Assembly: GCF_013403975.1 (NCBI RefSeq)
Contig: NZ_JABFDH010000006.1
Coordinates: 1 to 64,000 of the forward strand
Reading direction: 5' to 3'
DNA from: Winogradskyella ursingii
GTDB taxonomy: Bacteria > Bacteroidota > Bacteroidia > Flavobacteriales > Flavobacteriaceae
DNA length: 64,000 nt
This document shows positions 1 through 8,700 of the stretch, piece after piece. The notes under the pieces are model-generated. The model worked only from the letters and a program-made list of their open reading frames with translations. It ran no database searches and was not told where the DNA came from. The first letter of the stretch is position 1. Every line of letters begins with the position of its first letter. The position numbers and the translations under genes were made by a program.

Positions 1-72
1 ATTATTATAAAATTCAGGGTTTTATTATTCACTTATTAAGTTCAATTAGTATTGATTGGTTTTAATGAATGC

Positions 73-263
73 CAACGGTCTTGTGTATGAAACGTAGCGT
101 ATAAATAAACGCTAACTTTTCGGATTTAGCACGAGCCGAATTTTTTATTTTTATGTTTAATTTTCATTTATAAATATAACCAAATAAAAAATTTGGCGTA
201 CTTTGTAAATATACAAAAACCTCTCGGAAAGCCTATAATAGCTATGTTTTATATACATTGTTG
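73..263. repeat. Cassette-junction element J1 (long type)
   Basis: An imperfect palindrome of about 191 bp running from CAAC (73-76, preceded by TGC) to GTTG (260-263). It is the long version of the junction repeat and closely matches J5 (21094-21282). Both contain the block GCACGAGCCGAATTTTTT, later followed by AAAAAATTTGGCG and ACTT. Its right end is interrupted by the integrative element: the bases that would follow GTTG in the intact array, TGTGTAGTG, now lie at 14596-14604. Bases 1-69 would belong to another cassette that continues beyond the window. Confidence 0.75.
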
Positions 264-264
264 T
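253..264. other. Left attachment repeat (attL core)
   Basis: The 12-bp sequence ATACATTGTTGT recurs exactly at 14585-14596. It overlaps the right terminus of junction J1, so the element used a cassette junction as its target. Confidence 0.7.
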
Positions 265-270
265 CTAATT

Positions 271-396
271 GTTGTACCTGTCTTCACTCTTATACTCTCA
301 ATAGCCTATAAATAGGCGTTTAACATCAAATATTAGTGCAATAAAGTGCAAATAAAAACACGTAAATGCAGTGTTTGTTGTACCAATTGTTGTACC
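271..396 (+). promoter_or_regulatory. GTTGTACC repeats near attL (possible integrase arm sites)
   Basis: GTTGTACC occurs at 271-278, 377-384 and 389-396; the last two are spaced 12 bp apart. Two more copies, spaced 11 bp apart, lie at 14505-14523 near the other end. Paired repeats just inside both ends of an element, next to its integrase gene, are what arm-type binding sites of a tyrosine recombinase look like. The two copies at 377-396 are upstream of the chosen integrase start (445). The binding role is inferred. Confidence 0.5.
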
Positions 397-444
397 TTAG
401 TACTCTATTGCACTTGCTTGCACAGTCTTATACCAGAGTACATT

Positions 445-1662
445 ATGGCTTCAGTAAAACTTATTTTAAAGAAACAAAAGGTAGATGCTTCAGGAGAAGC
501 ACCTATTTATCTTAGGCTCATCAAAAACCGTAAAACTAAATTTATATCATTGGGTATAAAGGTAGCATTAAATGAATGGGATGAAGCCAAACAGCGTGTA
601 AAAAAGAATCATAAAGGCTCTACAAGGCTTAACGCATATCTTGCAACTAAAGTTGCAGATGCACAAGGAGAGATAGCAGATATAGAACGCAGAAATATAA
701 GTGTTTCAGCTCGCAAGCTAAAAGAGGTTGTAAAGGGTAAGCCTGTTACTAATTTCTTTGAATATTCTTATGGTAGATGTGAGAAGCAGAAAAACACCTT
801 ATCATATTCCACATATCGTAATTACATTACTTATCTCAAAAAGTTTGAAACTTTTATTAGCCATACAGATGTAGCATTTGAAGATATTACGGTAACGATG
901 ATAAAAGATTATGCAGGCTATTGCGGTACTACTTTAGGCAATAACAATACAACTATAAATTTTTCTTTGCGCATACTTAACTTAATGTTCCGTAACGCAC
1001 AGAAAGAGGATTTAATACCACGAAGTCTATTTCCGTTTGACAAGTATAAGGTTAAGAAAGAAAAGACCAACAGGCGTTATCTAAATGAAGAACAGCTACA
1101 AGCCTTAATCAATTTAGAAGTATCAGAAAGAGCGCAAGCACCTTTAGTAAAAGATATGTTTATCTTTTCAGTCTTTGCAGGTGGTTTAAGGTTTAGTGAC
1201 GTATTAGAATTAAAATGGAAGCACTACAATAAAAAAGAGCAACGCATATCTAAAACCATTTGTAAAACTAACAATCCGCATAGCTTCAAAATAGGTAGTA
1301 CTGCTATTGATATTTTAGAAAAGTATCATACAGCAGATGCAAGTCCAGAAGATACTGTATTTCCTTTTGGAGAGATTACAGAAAGATATTTTAAGGATAG
1401 AGAATATAGAGCAGACCAAATACGCAGAAAAACAGCTCTTGTAGGTCAGTATCTCAAGGCAATGGGTAATAAAATAGACTTACCATTTAATTTGACTTTT
1501 CATTTAAGCAGACACACATTTGCTACCAGGGCATTAAATAAAGGGATGCGCATTGAGCACGTTTCAAAATTAATGGACCATAGTGATATTGGTATCACAC
1601 AGATTTACGCAAAAATTATTAACTCAGAACTGGATAAAGCAGTAGACCAATATCTTAATTAA
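445..1662 (+). CDS. Tyrosine recombinase/integrase of the 14.3 kb element
   Basis: Site-specific recombinase of the Bacteroidota phage-integrase type. A SAM-like N-terminal arm-binding region (about residues 1-40, starting ASVKLILKK) is followed by a core-binding domain (about 100-200) and a catalytic domain. Visible catalytic residues are R249 in AGGLRF, H353 and R356 in HLSRHTF, H379 in MDHSD and Y388. The reading frame is open from 346, but the extra 33 residues are Cys-rich, unlike the family, and cover possible arm sites, so ATG 445 (405 aa) is preferred. It lies next to the attL repeat and most likely inserts and excises the element bounded by ATACATTGTTGT. The gene at 1666 follows after 3 bp, so the two are probably cotranscribed. 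Confidence 0.9.
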   Translation: MASVKLILKKQKVDASGEAPIYLRLIKNRKTKFISLGIKVALNEWDEAKQRVKKNHKGSTRLNAYLATKVADAQGEIADIERRNISVSARKLKEVVKGKPVTNFFEYSYGRCEKQKNTLSYSTYRNYITYLKKFETFISHTDVAFEDITVTMIKDYAGYCGTTLGNNNTTINFSLRILNLMFRNAQKEDLIPRSLFPFDKYKVKKEKTNRRYLNEEQLQALINLEVSERAQAPLVKDMFIFSVFAGGLRFSDVLELKWKHYNKKEQRISKTICKTNNPHSFKIGSTAIDILEKYHTADASPEDTVFPFGEITERYFKDREYRADQIRRKTALVGQYLKAMGNKIDLPFNLTFHLSRHTFATRALNKGMRIEHVSKLMDHSDIGITQIYAKIINSELDKAVDQYLN

Positions 1663-1665
1663 GCT

Positions 1666-2937
1666 ATGGGAGAATTTTTAAAATTAGAATTATTAATACT
1701 TGATAAAAGTATCGAGCAAATAGAATCCCAAATTTTAACGGGTATTGAAGAGAATGCAGATAAAGACAGAATGCTCTACGCATCTTGTCTTAATGATGCT
1801 GAAAAAGAAGCATTGACCAAAAAAGAGATTAAGAAGCAACAAAAGAAAATAGCTAAATGTCCTTCTGATATTGCAGGATATATCACTGCGTATATCAATC
1901 CAAATAGCTTTGATGCCAAAGATGAAAGTTTAGACCAATACAGAGAGCGTATCATTAGAAATTATGTAGCATCGACCTTTGTAGAAGTATGCCAAAATCT
2001 TTTGAATAACAAGTTCACAACGCTTGCAGATATAGAGGCAGAAGAAGATTCATTTTGGGAGTTACTTGTAGATGACCAATATTATGGAGTTGATGATGAT
2101 AGTATTAGAGATTTTATCAAATATATGATTGTCGCGGATAGACTAAAAGGCTACAAATCAATTATAGAATCCATAGATGCAGAAAGAGCAATGGAGGAGT
2201 ATAATAAGCTTATTGAGGAAGACGAAAACGAAATTTACAAATTACTTGATGATGTAAGAGCAAAAGAGTATACAGGCTTGCAACTTTTCAAAATTCTAAA
2301 AGAACAAACTAACTTAGACCACAGCGCATTAAAGCATTTTAAAAATGATGTAGAAATATATTTGTTCTCTGAAAAAGATGCATATGAGGCAAATTTTAGT
2401 TGGGAGCAGAAAGAAGAAGCTCTCAAGGAAAAGAGAGACCAAGGTAATACAACAGAAGATTTAGTGCGATTAGGTTATTTACGTGAGACTATAAAATTAC
2501 CAAATCAAAGAAAAGAAGGCGATAAACCATCGTACTATATAAATACGGAATCGCTTTTATTTCCGTGGGAGTTTTATTCAATTTACGAACTGATGCGTAT
2601 AATAAATAGTGAGATAGCTAAACACGAAAAACAACCTACCAACGAACAAAACAATATATCAAGTAATGAACGACTAAAAGTAAACCTTTCAGTTCCGCAA
2701 CTTGCGTTGCTCTTCAAAATGATTAACGACCTAAAACCTATGGTTTTTAATGTGAAGTCAGAAGCAGAATTACATCGCTTTATTTCAGCAAATTTTCAAA
2801 CCAAACAGTCCAATCCAGAGAAAGGAATTAGCGAACAAAAATTAAGAATACTATTTAATCAACCAGATAGTAAAGCAATAGAGTTTTGGGAGAAACACCT
2901 CAGGACATTGTTAGCCGAAATCAAAAAAATGAAATAA
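1666..2937 (+). CDS. Conserved hypothetical protein next to the integrase
   Basis: I do not recognise a named function. The 423-aa protein is acidic, Lys/Glu-rich and largely helical, with no membrane segment or signal peptide. Its C-terminal 100 residues (roughly VPQLALLFKMI to EFWEKHLRTLL) resemble the C-terminal part of proteins that sit beside integrases in Bacteroidota elements, some labelled RteC-like. It starts 3 bp after the integrase stop, so it is probably translationally coupled and acts in element maintenance or regulation. A terminator-like hairpin follows at 2950-2974. The functional inference is weak; the gene itself is well supported by length, coupling and codon use. Confidence 0.7.
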   Translation: MGEFLKLELLILDKSIEQIESQILTGIEENADKDRMLYASCLNDAEKEALTKKEIKKQQKKIAKCPSDIAGYITAYINPNSFDAKDESLDQYRERIIRNYVASTFVEVCQNLLNNKFTTLADIEAEEDSFWELLVDDQYYGVDDDSIRDFIKYMIVADRLKGYKSIIESIDAERAMEEYNKLIEEDENEIYKLLDDVRAKEYTGLQLFKILKEQTNLDHSALKHFKNDVEIYLFSEKDAYEANFSWEQKEEALKEKRDQGNTTEDLVRLGYLRETIKLPNQRKEGDKPSYYINTESLLFPWEFYSIYELMRIINSEIAKHEKQPTNEQNNISSNERLKVNLSVPQLALLFKMINDLKPMVFNVKSEAELHRFISANFQTKQSNPEKGISEQKLRILFNQPDSKAIEFWEKHLRTLLAEIKKMK

Positions 2938-2949
2938 TTTATTTTTCAT

Positions 2950-2974
2950 AAACCCAATGATAGTAAGGGTTTTT
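2950..2974 (+). terminator. Terminator after the integrase operon
   Basis: A short stem AAACCC/GGGTTT with an 11-nt loop, followed by T residues, directly downstream of the 423-aa gene. The stem is weak, so termination may be partial. Confidence 0.5.
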
Positions 2975-2978
2975 CGTG

Positions 2979-2992
2979 GGGTTATATAACCC
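2979..2992. promoter_or_regulatory. 14-bp perfect palindrome upstream of HTH gene
   Basis: GGGTTATATAACCC is a perfect palindrome 77 bp upstream of the helix-turn-helix gene at 3070, in the only intergenic space between the integrase operon and that gene. It is a plausible operator for a dimeric regulator, possibly the HTH protein itself. No promoter consensus can be assigned with confidence. Confidence 0.35.
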
Positions 2993-3069
2993 TATGTAAC
3001 TGTTTTACCGTTACTCTTTAACGCAGATTTGCACCATAATAATTTGTTTAACACTTAAAAACAGCAGTT

Positions 3070-3354
3070 ATGGAAGCAATCATTCTATCAAAAGACCAAT
3101 ACCAAGAACTTATAGGGCGTATTGACGAAATCAAATCCACTATTACAGATACATCTAAAAAACCAGAAGATGTATTTTTAGACAATGCAGACTTCTTACA
3201 GCTTATGAACATAAGCAAGCGTACAGCTCAAACGTGGCGTGATGAAGGTAAAATATCATTCTCTCAAATTGGGAATAAAATTTACTACCGTATGTCAGAC
3301 GTACAAACACTTTTGAATAAGAACTACAATAAGGCATTCAAAAAGGCACGCTAA
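3070..3354 (+). CDS. Helix-turn-helix protein (excisionase/MerR-like, HTH_17 type)
   Basis: A 94-aa DNA-binding protein. Residues 1-30 form a helical, charged N-terminus (QYQELIGRIDEIKS). Residues 40-85 carry a winged helix-turn-helix of the excisionase class: FLQLMNISKRTAQTWRDEGK, then a wing around IGNKIYYRMSDVQTLL. Proteins of this kind act as recombination directionality factors or as regulators in Bacteroidota mobile elements. Its position between the integrase operon and the replication gene fits either role. A compact terminator overlaps its stop codon. A second protein with the same fold but different sequence is encoded at 13015-13350, so which is the true excisionase cannot be decided here. 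Confidence 0.8.
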   Translation: MEAIILSKDQYQELIGRIDEIKSTITDTSKKPEDVFLDNADFLQLMNISKRTAQTWRDEGKISFSQIGNKIYYRMSDVQTLLNKNYNKAFKKAR

Positions 3355-3377
3355 TAACTTCGGTTTTTAGCGTTTTT
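3348..3377 (+). terminator. Rho-independent terminator after HTH gene
   Basis: Arms ACGCTAA and TTAGCGT pair perfectly (7 bp) around a 12-nt loop, followed by a T tract. The left arm overlaps the gene's final codons. Confidence 0.65.
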
Positions 3378-3412
3378 CTTTTTGAGGTTCTTATGCTTAT
3401 GCATAGCCTACT

Positions 3413-4309
3413 TTGTACGATACCATTAAATCCAAAACGATTATAGATAACCTACCTAAAGTCTTTTTTGCAAACAAGTTGCAAAATGTAGATTGGGCAG
3501 GTTTCTTATGGCGTCCTATTCAGAACAAAAAGGCAAATGTTATAGGCTTTCAAAGTGAATTGCAAAATATTCATCTAAAATTATACGGTAGCGAGTTACA
3601 AATTGAGAACTCATTGCAAAAGTTCTTTATGGGTAACAACTATCAAGATTTCACTTTTACACAGGTTTTGACCGCGCTTGACACGCTCAATAATCATCTT
3701 CCTGTAGATATTTATAAAACCTCACTTTCAAGAGCAGATGTAGGTGTAGTTATCAATCACGATACCACACAAGAAACAGATAGGTGGATAGATTATAAAA
3801 GCACTTTGCCTATTCCTATGATAAAAGGGAATGTTATTTATGGTAAAGAAATAAGAAAAACCAATTACAAATTTAAAGCCTACAACAAGACGTTTGAAGC
3901 TAAAAAGACCGCAGATGTAAAACTGGAAGAACAGTTAATGCGTGTAGAATTAAAAGGCAATTACCGATACTTTAATAATCGTGCCAATCCTTTGGGAATC
4001 TATACGATACAAGATTTAATAGACCCTATTAAATACAACTTACTCGCAAAGGAATTGCTCAATTTTTATGAAAGCATAAATAAGAAAACGAATCTTGACT
4101 TCTCTAATTGGTCAGCTAGGGAAACACGTGTATATGGTTATATGAATTATGCCGACTCTGCAAAAGCAATGAAACTACATCATAAGGAAACTCATAAAAA
4201 AGAACGTGGTCAGTATTTAAAATTGCTATCTAAACATAAAGATGCTGAACAAGAAAAAACAGTATTCAATAAGCTTAAAGCAAAAGTGGATTTCTCGATA
4301 AGAAATTGA
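3413..4309 (+). CDS. Replication initiation protein, phage/plasmid gene II/X-like
   Basis: A 298-aa protein resembling the gene II/X and Rep_trans families of rolling-circle initiators. Visible signatures are an acidic segment SRADVGVVINHD (about 100-115), KFKAYNKTFEAKK (about 157-170), where a Tyr and Lys lie in the usual YxxK-like context, and LMRVELKGNYRYF (about 181-194), matching the conserved RxEL segment. The start is TTG at 3413; no ATG fits the conserved N-terminus. Such proteins nick a double-strand origin and start rolling-circle replication. In an integrating element this would allow replication after excision, and the large hairpins at 11656-12985 are candidate origins. The family assignment comes from motif memory and needs a profile search. 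Confidence 0.6.
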   Translation: MYDTIKSKTIIDNLPKVFFANKLQNVDWAGFLWRPIQNKKANVIGFQSELQNIHLKLYGSELQIENSLQKFFMGNNYQDFTFTQVLTALDTLNNHLPVDIYKTSLSRADVGVVINHDTTQETDRWIDYKSTLPIPMIKGNVIYGKEIRKTNYKFKAYNKTFEAKKTADVKLEEQLMRVELKGNYRYFNNRANPLGIYTIQDLIDPIKYNLLAKELLNFYESINKKTNLDFSNWSARETRVYGYMNYADSAKAMKLHHKETHKKERGQYLKLLSKHKDAEQEKTVFNKLKAKVDFSIRN

Positions 4310-4310
4310 G

Positions 4311-4345
4311 CCTGTTTTAAGACGTGTAGTATAGTCTAAAACAGG
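4311..4345. other. Inverted repeat after replication gene
   Basis: CCTGTTTTAAGAC (4311-4323) pairs with GTCTAAAACAGG (4334-4345) with one bulged base. No T tract follows, so it is not a clear intrinsic terminator. It could be a processing or barrier hairpin between the replication gene and the restriction-modification operon. Confidence 0.4.
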
Positions 4346-4358
4346 GGTAAAAAGTATA

Positions 4359-4511
4359 AGTGTATTTACATAATACTTTCGCGAAAGCGTAACAACCCAT
4401 CTTACAAACCTCTACAACCATTATCAATCTTACAATTCAATAGTATAATGGCATATTTTGTATATAAATATAACGCAATACGGTGTATTTATAAGCATAT
4501 AGGTGTATATT
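4359..4511 (+). promoter_or_regulatory. Control region of the XRE/restriction-modification operon
   Basis: Three related direct repeats are visible: AGTGTATTTA (4359-4368), GGTGTATTTA (4482-4491) and GGTGTATATT (4502-4511). The last two are spaced exactly 20 bp, two helical turns. The palindrome CTTTCGCGAAAG lies at 4376-4387. Controller proteins of restriction-modification systems bind paired repeats just upstream of their own gene, which fits this layout. The operator role is inferred. Confidence 0.4.
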
Positions 4512-4534
4512 TAGAGAGTCTAAAAGATAAGATT

Positions 4535-4726
4535 ATGAACAGAATAAAAGAAGTTCTGGAAGATAAAGGTATTAAGCAAGTATGGCTTGCGGAGCGATTA
4601 GGCAAGAGTTTCAATACAGTTAATGGGTATGTGCAAAATCGCACACAACCCAGCTTAGAAACCTTGTACGAGATTGCTACAATCTTACAGATAGATGTAA
4701 AAGAATTATTAGTTACAAAGAAATAG
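4535..4726 (+). CDS. XRE-family regulator, likely restriction-modification controller
   Basis: A 63-aa helix-turn-helix protein that is almost only the domain: MNRIKEVLEDKGIKQVWLAE, then RLGKSFNTVNGYVQNRTQPS and LETLYEIATILQIDVKELL. The frame is open from 4448, but the upstream segment is not domain-like and covers the GGTGTAT repeats, so ATG 4535 is preferred. The restriction-modification subunit gene starts 9 bp after its stop. Small XRE proteins leading such operons commonly act as C proteins: they delay nuclease expression while methylation catches up on entry into a new host. Here that role is inferred from size, position and upstream repeats. Confidence 0.75.
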   Translation: MNRIKEVLEDKGIKQVWLAERLGKSFNTVNGYVQNRTQPSLETLYEIATILQIDVKELLVTKK

Positions 4727-4735
4727 TAGAATTAA

Positions 4736-5743
4736 GTGTACGCACAAGTAGACATATTAGAAAATGAAATCCTTGAAAAATATCCTGATGTACTGGATAC
4801 TCTTCTGCGTGACCATACAACTCAGAGAAATATTTTATGGGCGACAAATAACTACAAAGACTTAGGTAAATCATACAGTTATAAATCTGAAATTAGTCCA
4901 CAATCGATTACAGGTTATAATGGTAATGTTATTATGCCAAGAGTTCAAAAGGACAAAATACTGCAACAATCAAGAGCAAGAAATATGGCAGAAGTCTTTA
5001 CACCTTCTTGGATTTGTAATGCTCAAAATAATCTTATCGATAATTCTTGGTTTCAAAAAGAAAATACGTTTAACAAGGAAATAGAAATTGATAGTGGGAA
5101 TTGGATTTGGGAAGTAAATCCGAAAAAAGTAGAATTTCCAAAAAATAAAACTTGGCGTAATTATATTAGAGATAAACGCCTTGAAATGGCTTGTGGGGAA
5201 GCACCTTATATTACAAGTCGTTACGATACAACTACAGGCGATTTTATTCCTGTAAAAGAAAGAATAGGCATATTAGACCGTAAATTAAGAGTAATTAACG
5301 AAAATGTAAACACTTCTGGAGAATGGTTAAAGGCAACACAAACTGCTTTTAAATCTACCTACGCATACGAGTGGCAAGGAGATAGTTTATTGTTGGCAAG
5401 AGAGGCAATGCTATTTACATTTATTGAAAACTATACTTTAAAATTTGGTAAAGAGCCTTTAGTTAAATCCATTAAATATATAGCTTATATCATATCTTGG
5501 AACGTGTGGCAAATGGATGGTATAAAAGGAGTTATTCCTTATTCTTGTGTAGAAAAAAATACTATTTCTAAAAACCTTTTTGGTAAAAATGAAACCAATA
5601 CTATAAAATGTGTTGGATGCGAAAAGGATAATATAAAAAAGCATACAGGTATCTATTGTTTAGTAAAAGACTGGTCTAATAAGGACAAATTAACAGGACG
5701 AAAAGGCAAGAAAATTAAATTTATAGACCTATTAAATAATTAA
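4736..5743 (+). CDS. Restriction-modification subunit M-like protein (335 aa)
   Basis: Small partner of the GIY-YIG/helicase/methyltransferase protein encoded 5 bp downstream. RNMAEVFTPSWICNAQNNLID (about residues 81-101) looks like motif X of N6-adenine methyltransferases, where xxYTP is usual. RLEMACGEAPYITSRYD (about 149-165) occupies the place of the SAM-binding motif, in a family-specific form rather than DPACGSG. No NPPY motif is visible; the downstream protein has one. It may therefore be a specificity or accessory methyltransferase subunit. The start is GTG at 4736. A CxxC pair near the C-terminus (KCVGC, later YCL) may bind zinc. I recall similar proteins being labelled restriction endonuclease subunit M, with no role assigned. 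Confidence 0.65.
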   Translation: MYAQVDILENEILEKYPDVLDTLLRDHTTQRNILWATNNYKDLGKSYSYKSEISPQSITGYNGNVIMPRVQKDKILQQSRARNMAEVFTPSWICNAQNNLIDNSWFQKENTFNKEIEIDSGNWIWEVNPKKVEFPKNKTWRNYIRDKRLEMACGEAPYITSRYDTTTGDFIPVKERIGILDRKLRVINENVNTSGEWLKATQTAFKSTYAYEWQGDSLLLAREAMLFTFIENYTLKFGKEPLVKSIKYIAYIISWNVWQMDGIKGVIPYSCVEKNTISKNLFGKNETNTIKCVGCEKDNIKKHTGIYCLVKDWSNKDKLTGRKGKKIKFIDLLNN

Positions 5744-5748
5744 GAGTA

Positions 5749-8700
5749 ATGAAATTTACAACATCACTAAAACTTAAATTAATATATGTGTTTCGTATTA
5801 ACGATACTGCACATTTAGGTTGTTTAAAAGTTGGGGAAGCTACTTCAGATAGTGGAGATATTTATGGACTTGAACCAAATAGTAGTTTACTCAATAAGTC
5901 CGCTAAAACAAGGATAAACCAATACACGCAAACTGCTGGTATTTCTTATGATTTGCTATATACAGAAGTTACACTTCACAACAATAAAGGTACAATTAGC
6001 TCTTTTTCTGATACAGAAGTTCATAATGTATTAGTAAGGTCCGGTATTAAGCGGAAAATATTTGATATTGAAAATAAAGCTAATGAATGGTTTATAACAG
6101 ATTTAGAAACCGTTAAAAAAGCAATCAAGGCAGTAAAAGAAGGCAAAGAATCATTAAATGCAAGTGAGGTATCTACAAACCAAAGTCCAATAATTTTTAG
6201 ACCTGAACAAAAGGATGCTATTGCTAAAACTAAAAAACAATTTAAAAAGAGCAATGAAATGCTTTGGTTTGCAAAAATGCGTTTTGGTAAAACGCTTTCT
6301 GCTTTGCAAGTAATTAGGGAACACGATTTTAAAAGAACACTTATTTTAACACACAGACCTGTTGTAGATTCTGGTTGGTTTGAAGATTTTAGTAAAATAT
6401 TTTACGATAAAGACAAATATTACTATGGTTCTAAAAATAAAGGTAGCGAGTTTCTATCATTAGAAAAACGTAGTAACAAAGATGGTATTCATTACATTTA
6501 TTTTGCATCTATGCAAGACCTCAGAGGTTCTGAATTAGTTGGTGGTAATTTTGATAAAAATGACGAAATATTTGATGCCTCTTGGGATTTTATAATTGTT
6601 GATGAAGCACACGAAGGAACACAGACTGAACTTGGTAAAAATGTTCTAAATGGGCTAAAAAAGAATAGTCCTAAAATTCTTCATTTATCTGGTACACCTT
6701 TTAATTTAATAGATGATTACAAGGAAGAAGAAATCTATACTTGGGATTATGTAATGGAGCAAAAGGCAAAACAAGAATGGGATGAGATTCATTTTGGCGA
6801 CCCTAATCCTTATGCATCATTACCTAAGATGAATATTTTTACTTACGATTTGGGTAAAATCATAAATGATTTTGAAGATGAAGATGTAGCTTTTAATTTT
6901 AAGGAGTTTTTTAGAGTTGACGAAACAGAAGATTTTATACATAAGAAAGATGTAGAAAAGTTTTTAAATCTTATTTGTAAAGGCGATTCAGAAAGTAATT
7001 ACCCATTTGCAACAAAAGAATATAGAGATAATTTCCGTCATTCTTTATGGATGATTCCTGGTGTTAAAGAAGCAAGAGCGTTAAGTGCCTTATTAAATTC
7101 ACATCCAGTATTTAGTCACTTTAATATTGTTAATGTTGCTGGAGATGGAGATGTAGACGAAGATAATGAAGAAGCACTTAAAAAAGTTGAGAACGCTATA
7201 ACAGACAAGCCACAAGACACTTACACAATAACTTTATCCTGTGGTCGTCTTACTACAGGTGTTTCTGTAAAAGCTTGGACAGCTGTATTTATGCTTTCAG
7301 GTTCCCATAATTCCTCTGCTTCGACTTATATGCAAACCATTTTTAGGGTACAAACACCTGCAACTATAAACGGCAAGGTTAAGGAAGAGTGTTTTGTATT
7401 TGACTTTGCACCGGACAGAACATTAAAAGTAATAGCTGAAACTGCAAAAATGTCTGCTAAAGCAGGTAAAACAACAGACCAAGACCGTTTAATAATGGGA
7501 GAGTTTCTAAACTTTTGCCCAATTATTTCTGCTGATGGCACTCAAATGAAAGAGTATAATGTAAACACAATGCTTGAACAGCTTAAAAAAGTATACATAG
7601 AGCGTGTTGTAAGTAATGGTTTTGAAGATTCTCATTTATATAATAATGACCAATTGATGAAATTAGAGTCTGTTGAATTAGAAGAGTTTAATGGACTTAA
7701 AAAAATAATTGGTAGTACTAAAGCTATGCCTAAGAATAGCGAGATAGATGTAAATAAACAAGGTTTTACTGACGAGGAATATCAAAAATTAGAATTAGCA
7801 AAGAAAAAGAAGAAGGAAGATTTAACAGAAGAAGATAAAAAACTCTTAGACGAACGCAAAGAGAAAAAGAAAAACAGAGATACAGCAGTTTCTATCCTTA
7901 GAGGTATTTCCATTCGTATGCCATTACTAATTTACGGTGCTGATATTAAGGATGAAGAAAAAGAGCTAACTATTAACAACTTTGCAGATTTAGTAGATAA
8001 CCAATCTTGGACAGAGTTTATGCCTAAAGGTGTAACAAAAGGTACGTTTAAAAAGTTTAAAAAATACTATGAGCCAGACGTGTTTAGAGCATCAGGTAAA
8101 CGAATACGTGCATTATCAAGAGCAACTGATAACTTAACCATAGATGAACGTATAGAACGTATTACAGCAATTTTTGGGAAATTTAAAAACCCAGACAAAG
8201 AAACTGTTTTAACACCTTGGCGTGTGGTTAATATGCATATGGGTAATTGTTTAGGTGGTTACGTATTTTTTGATGATGAATTTAAAAACACCATAGCTTC
8301 ACCACGTTATATAAAACAAGATAACATAACAGAAAAGGTTTATAAGACAGATAGTAATATTCTTGAAATTAATTCCAAATCAGGTTTATATCCATTATTT
8401 GTTGCTTACAGCGTATATCGAACTGCTATAAAAACTGCATATCCTACTAAAGAATATGATGAGCTAACTATAAAAGAACAACATAAAATTTGGGATAAAG
8501 TAGTAGCAACTAACGTTTTTGTTTTGTGTAAAACAGAAATGGCAAAAAGTATTACAAAACGCACATTAGTAGGTTTTAGAGATGTAAAAGTGAACACACG
8601 TTATTTCGAGCATTTAGAAAATCAAATAATTAATAAGCAATCTAATTTTTTAGAGAAAGTTAAGAAAGGGAAAACATATTGGAAGGCTAATAAAAATAAT

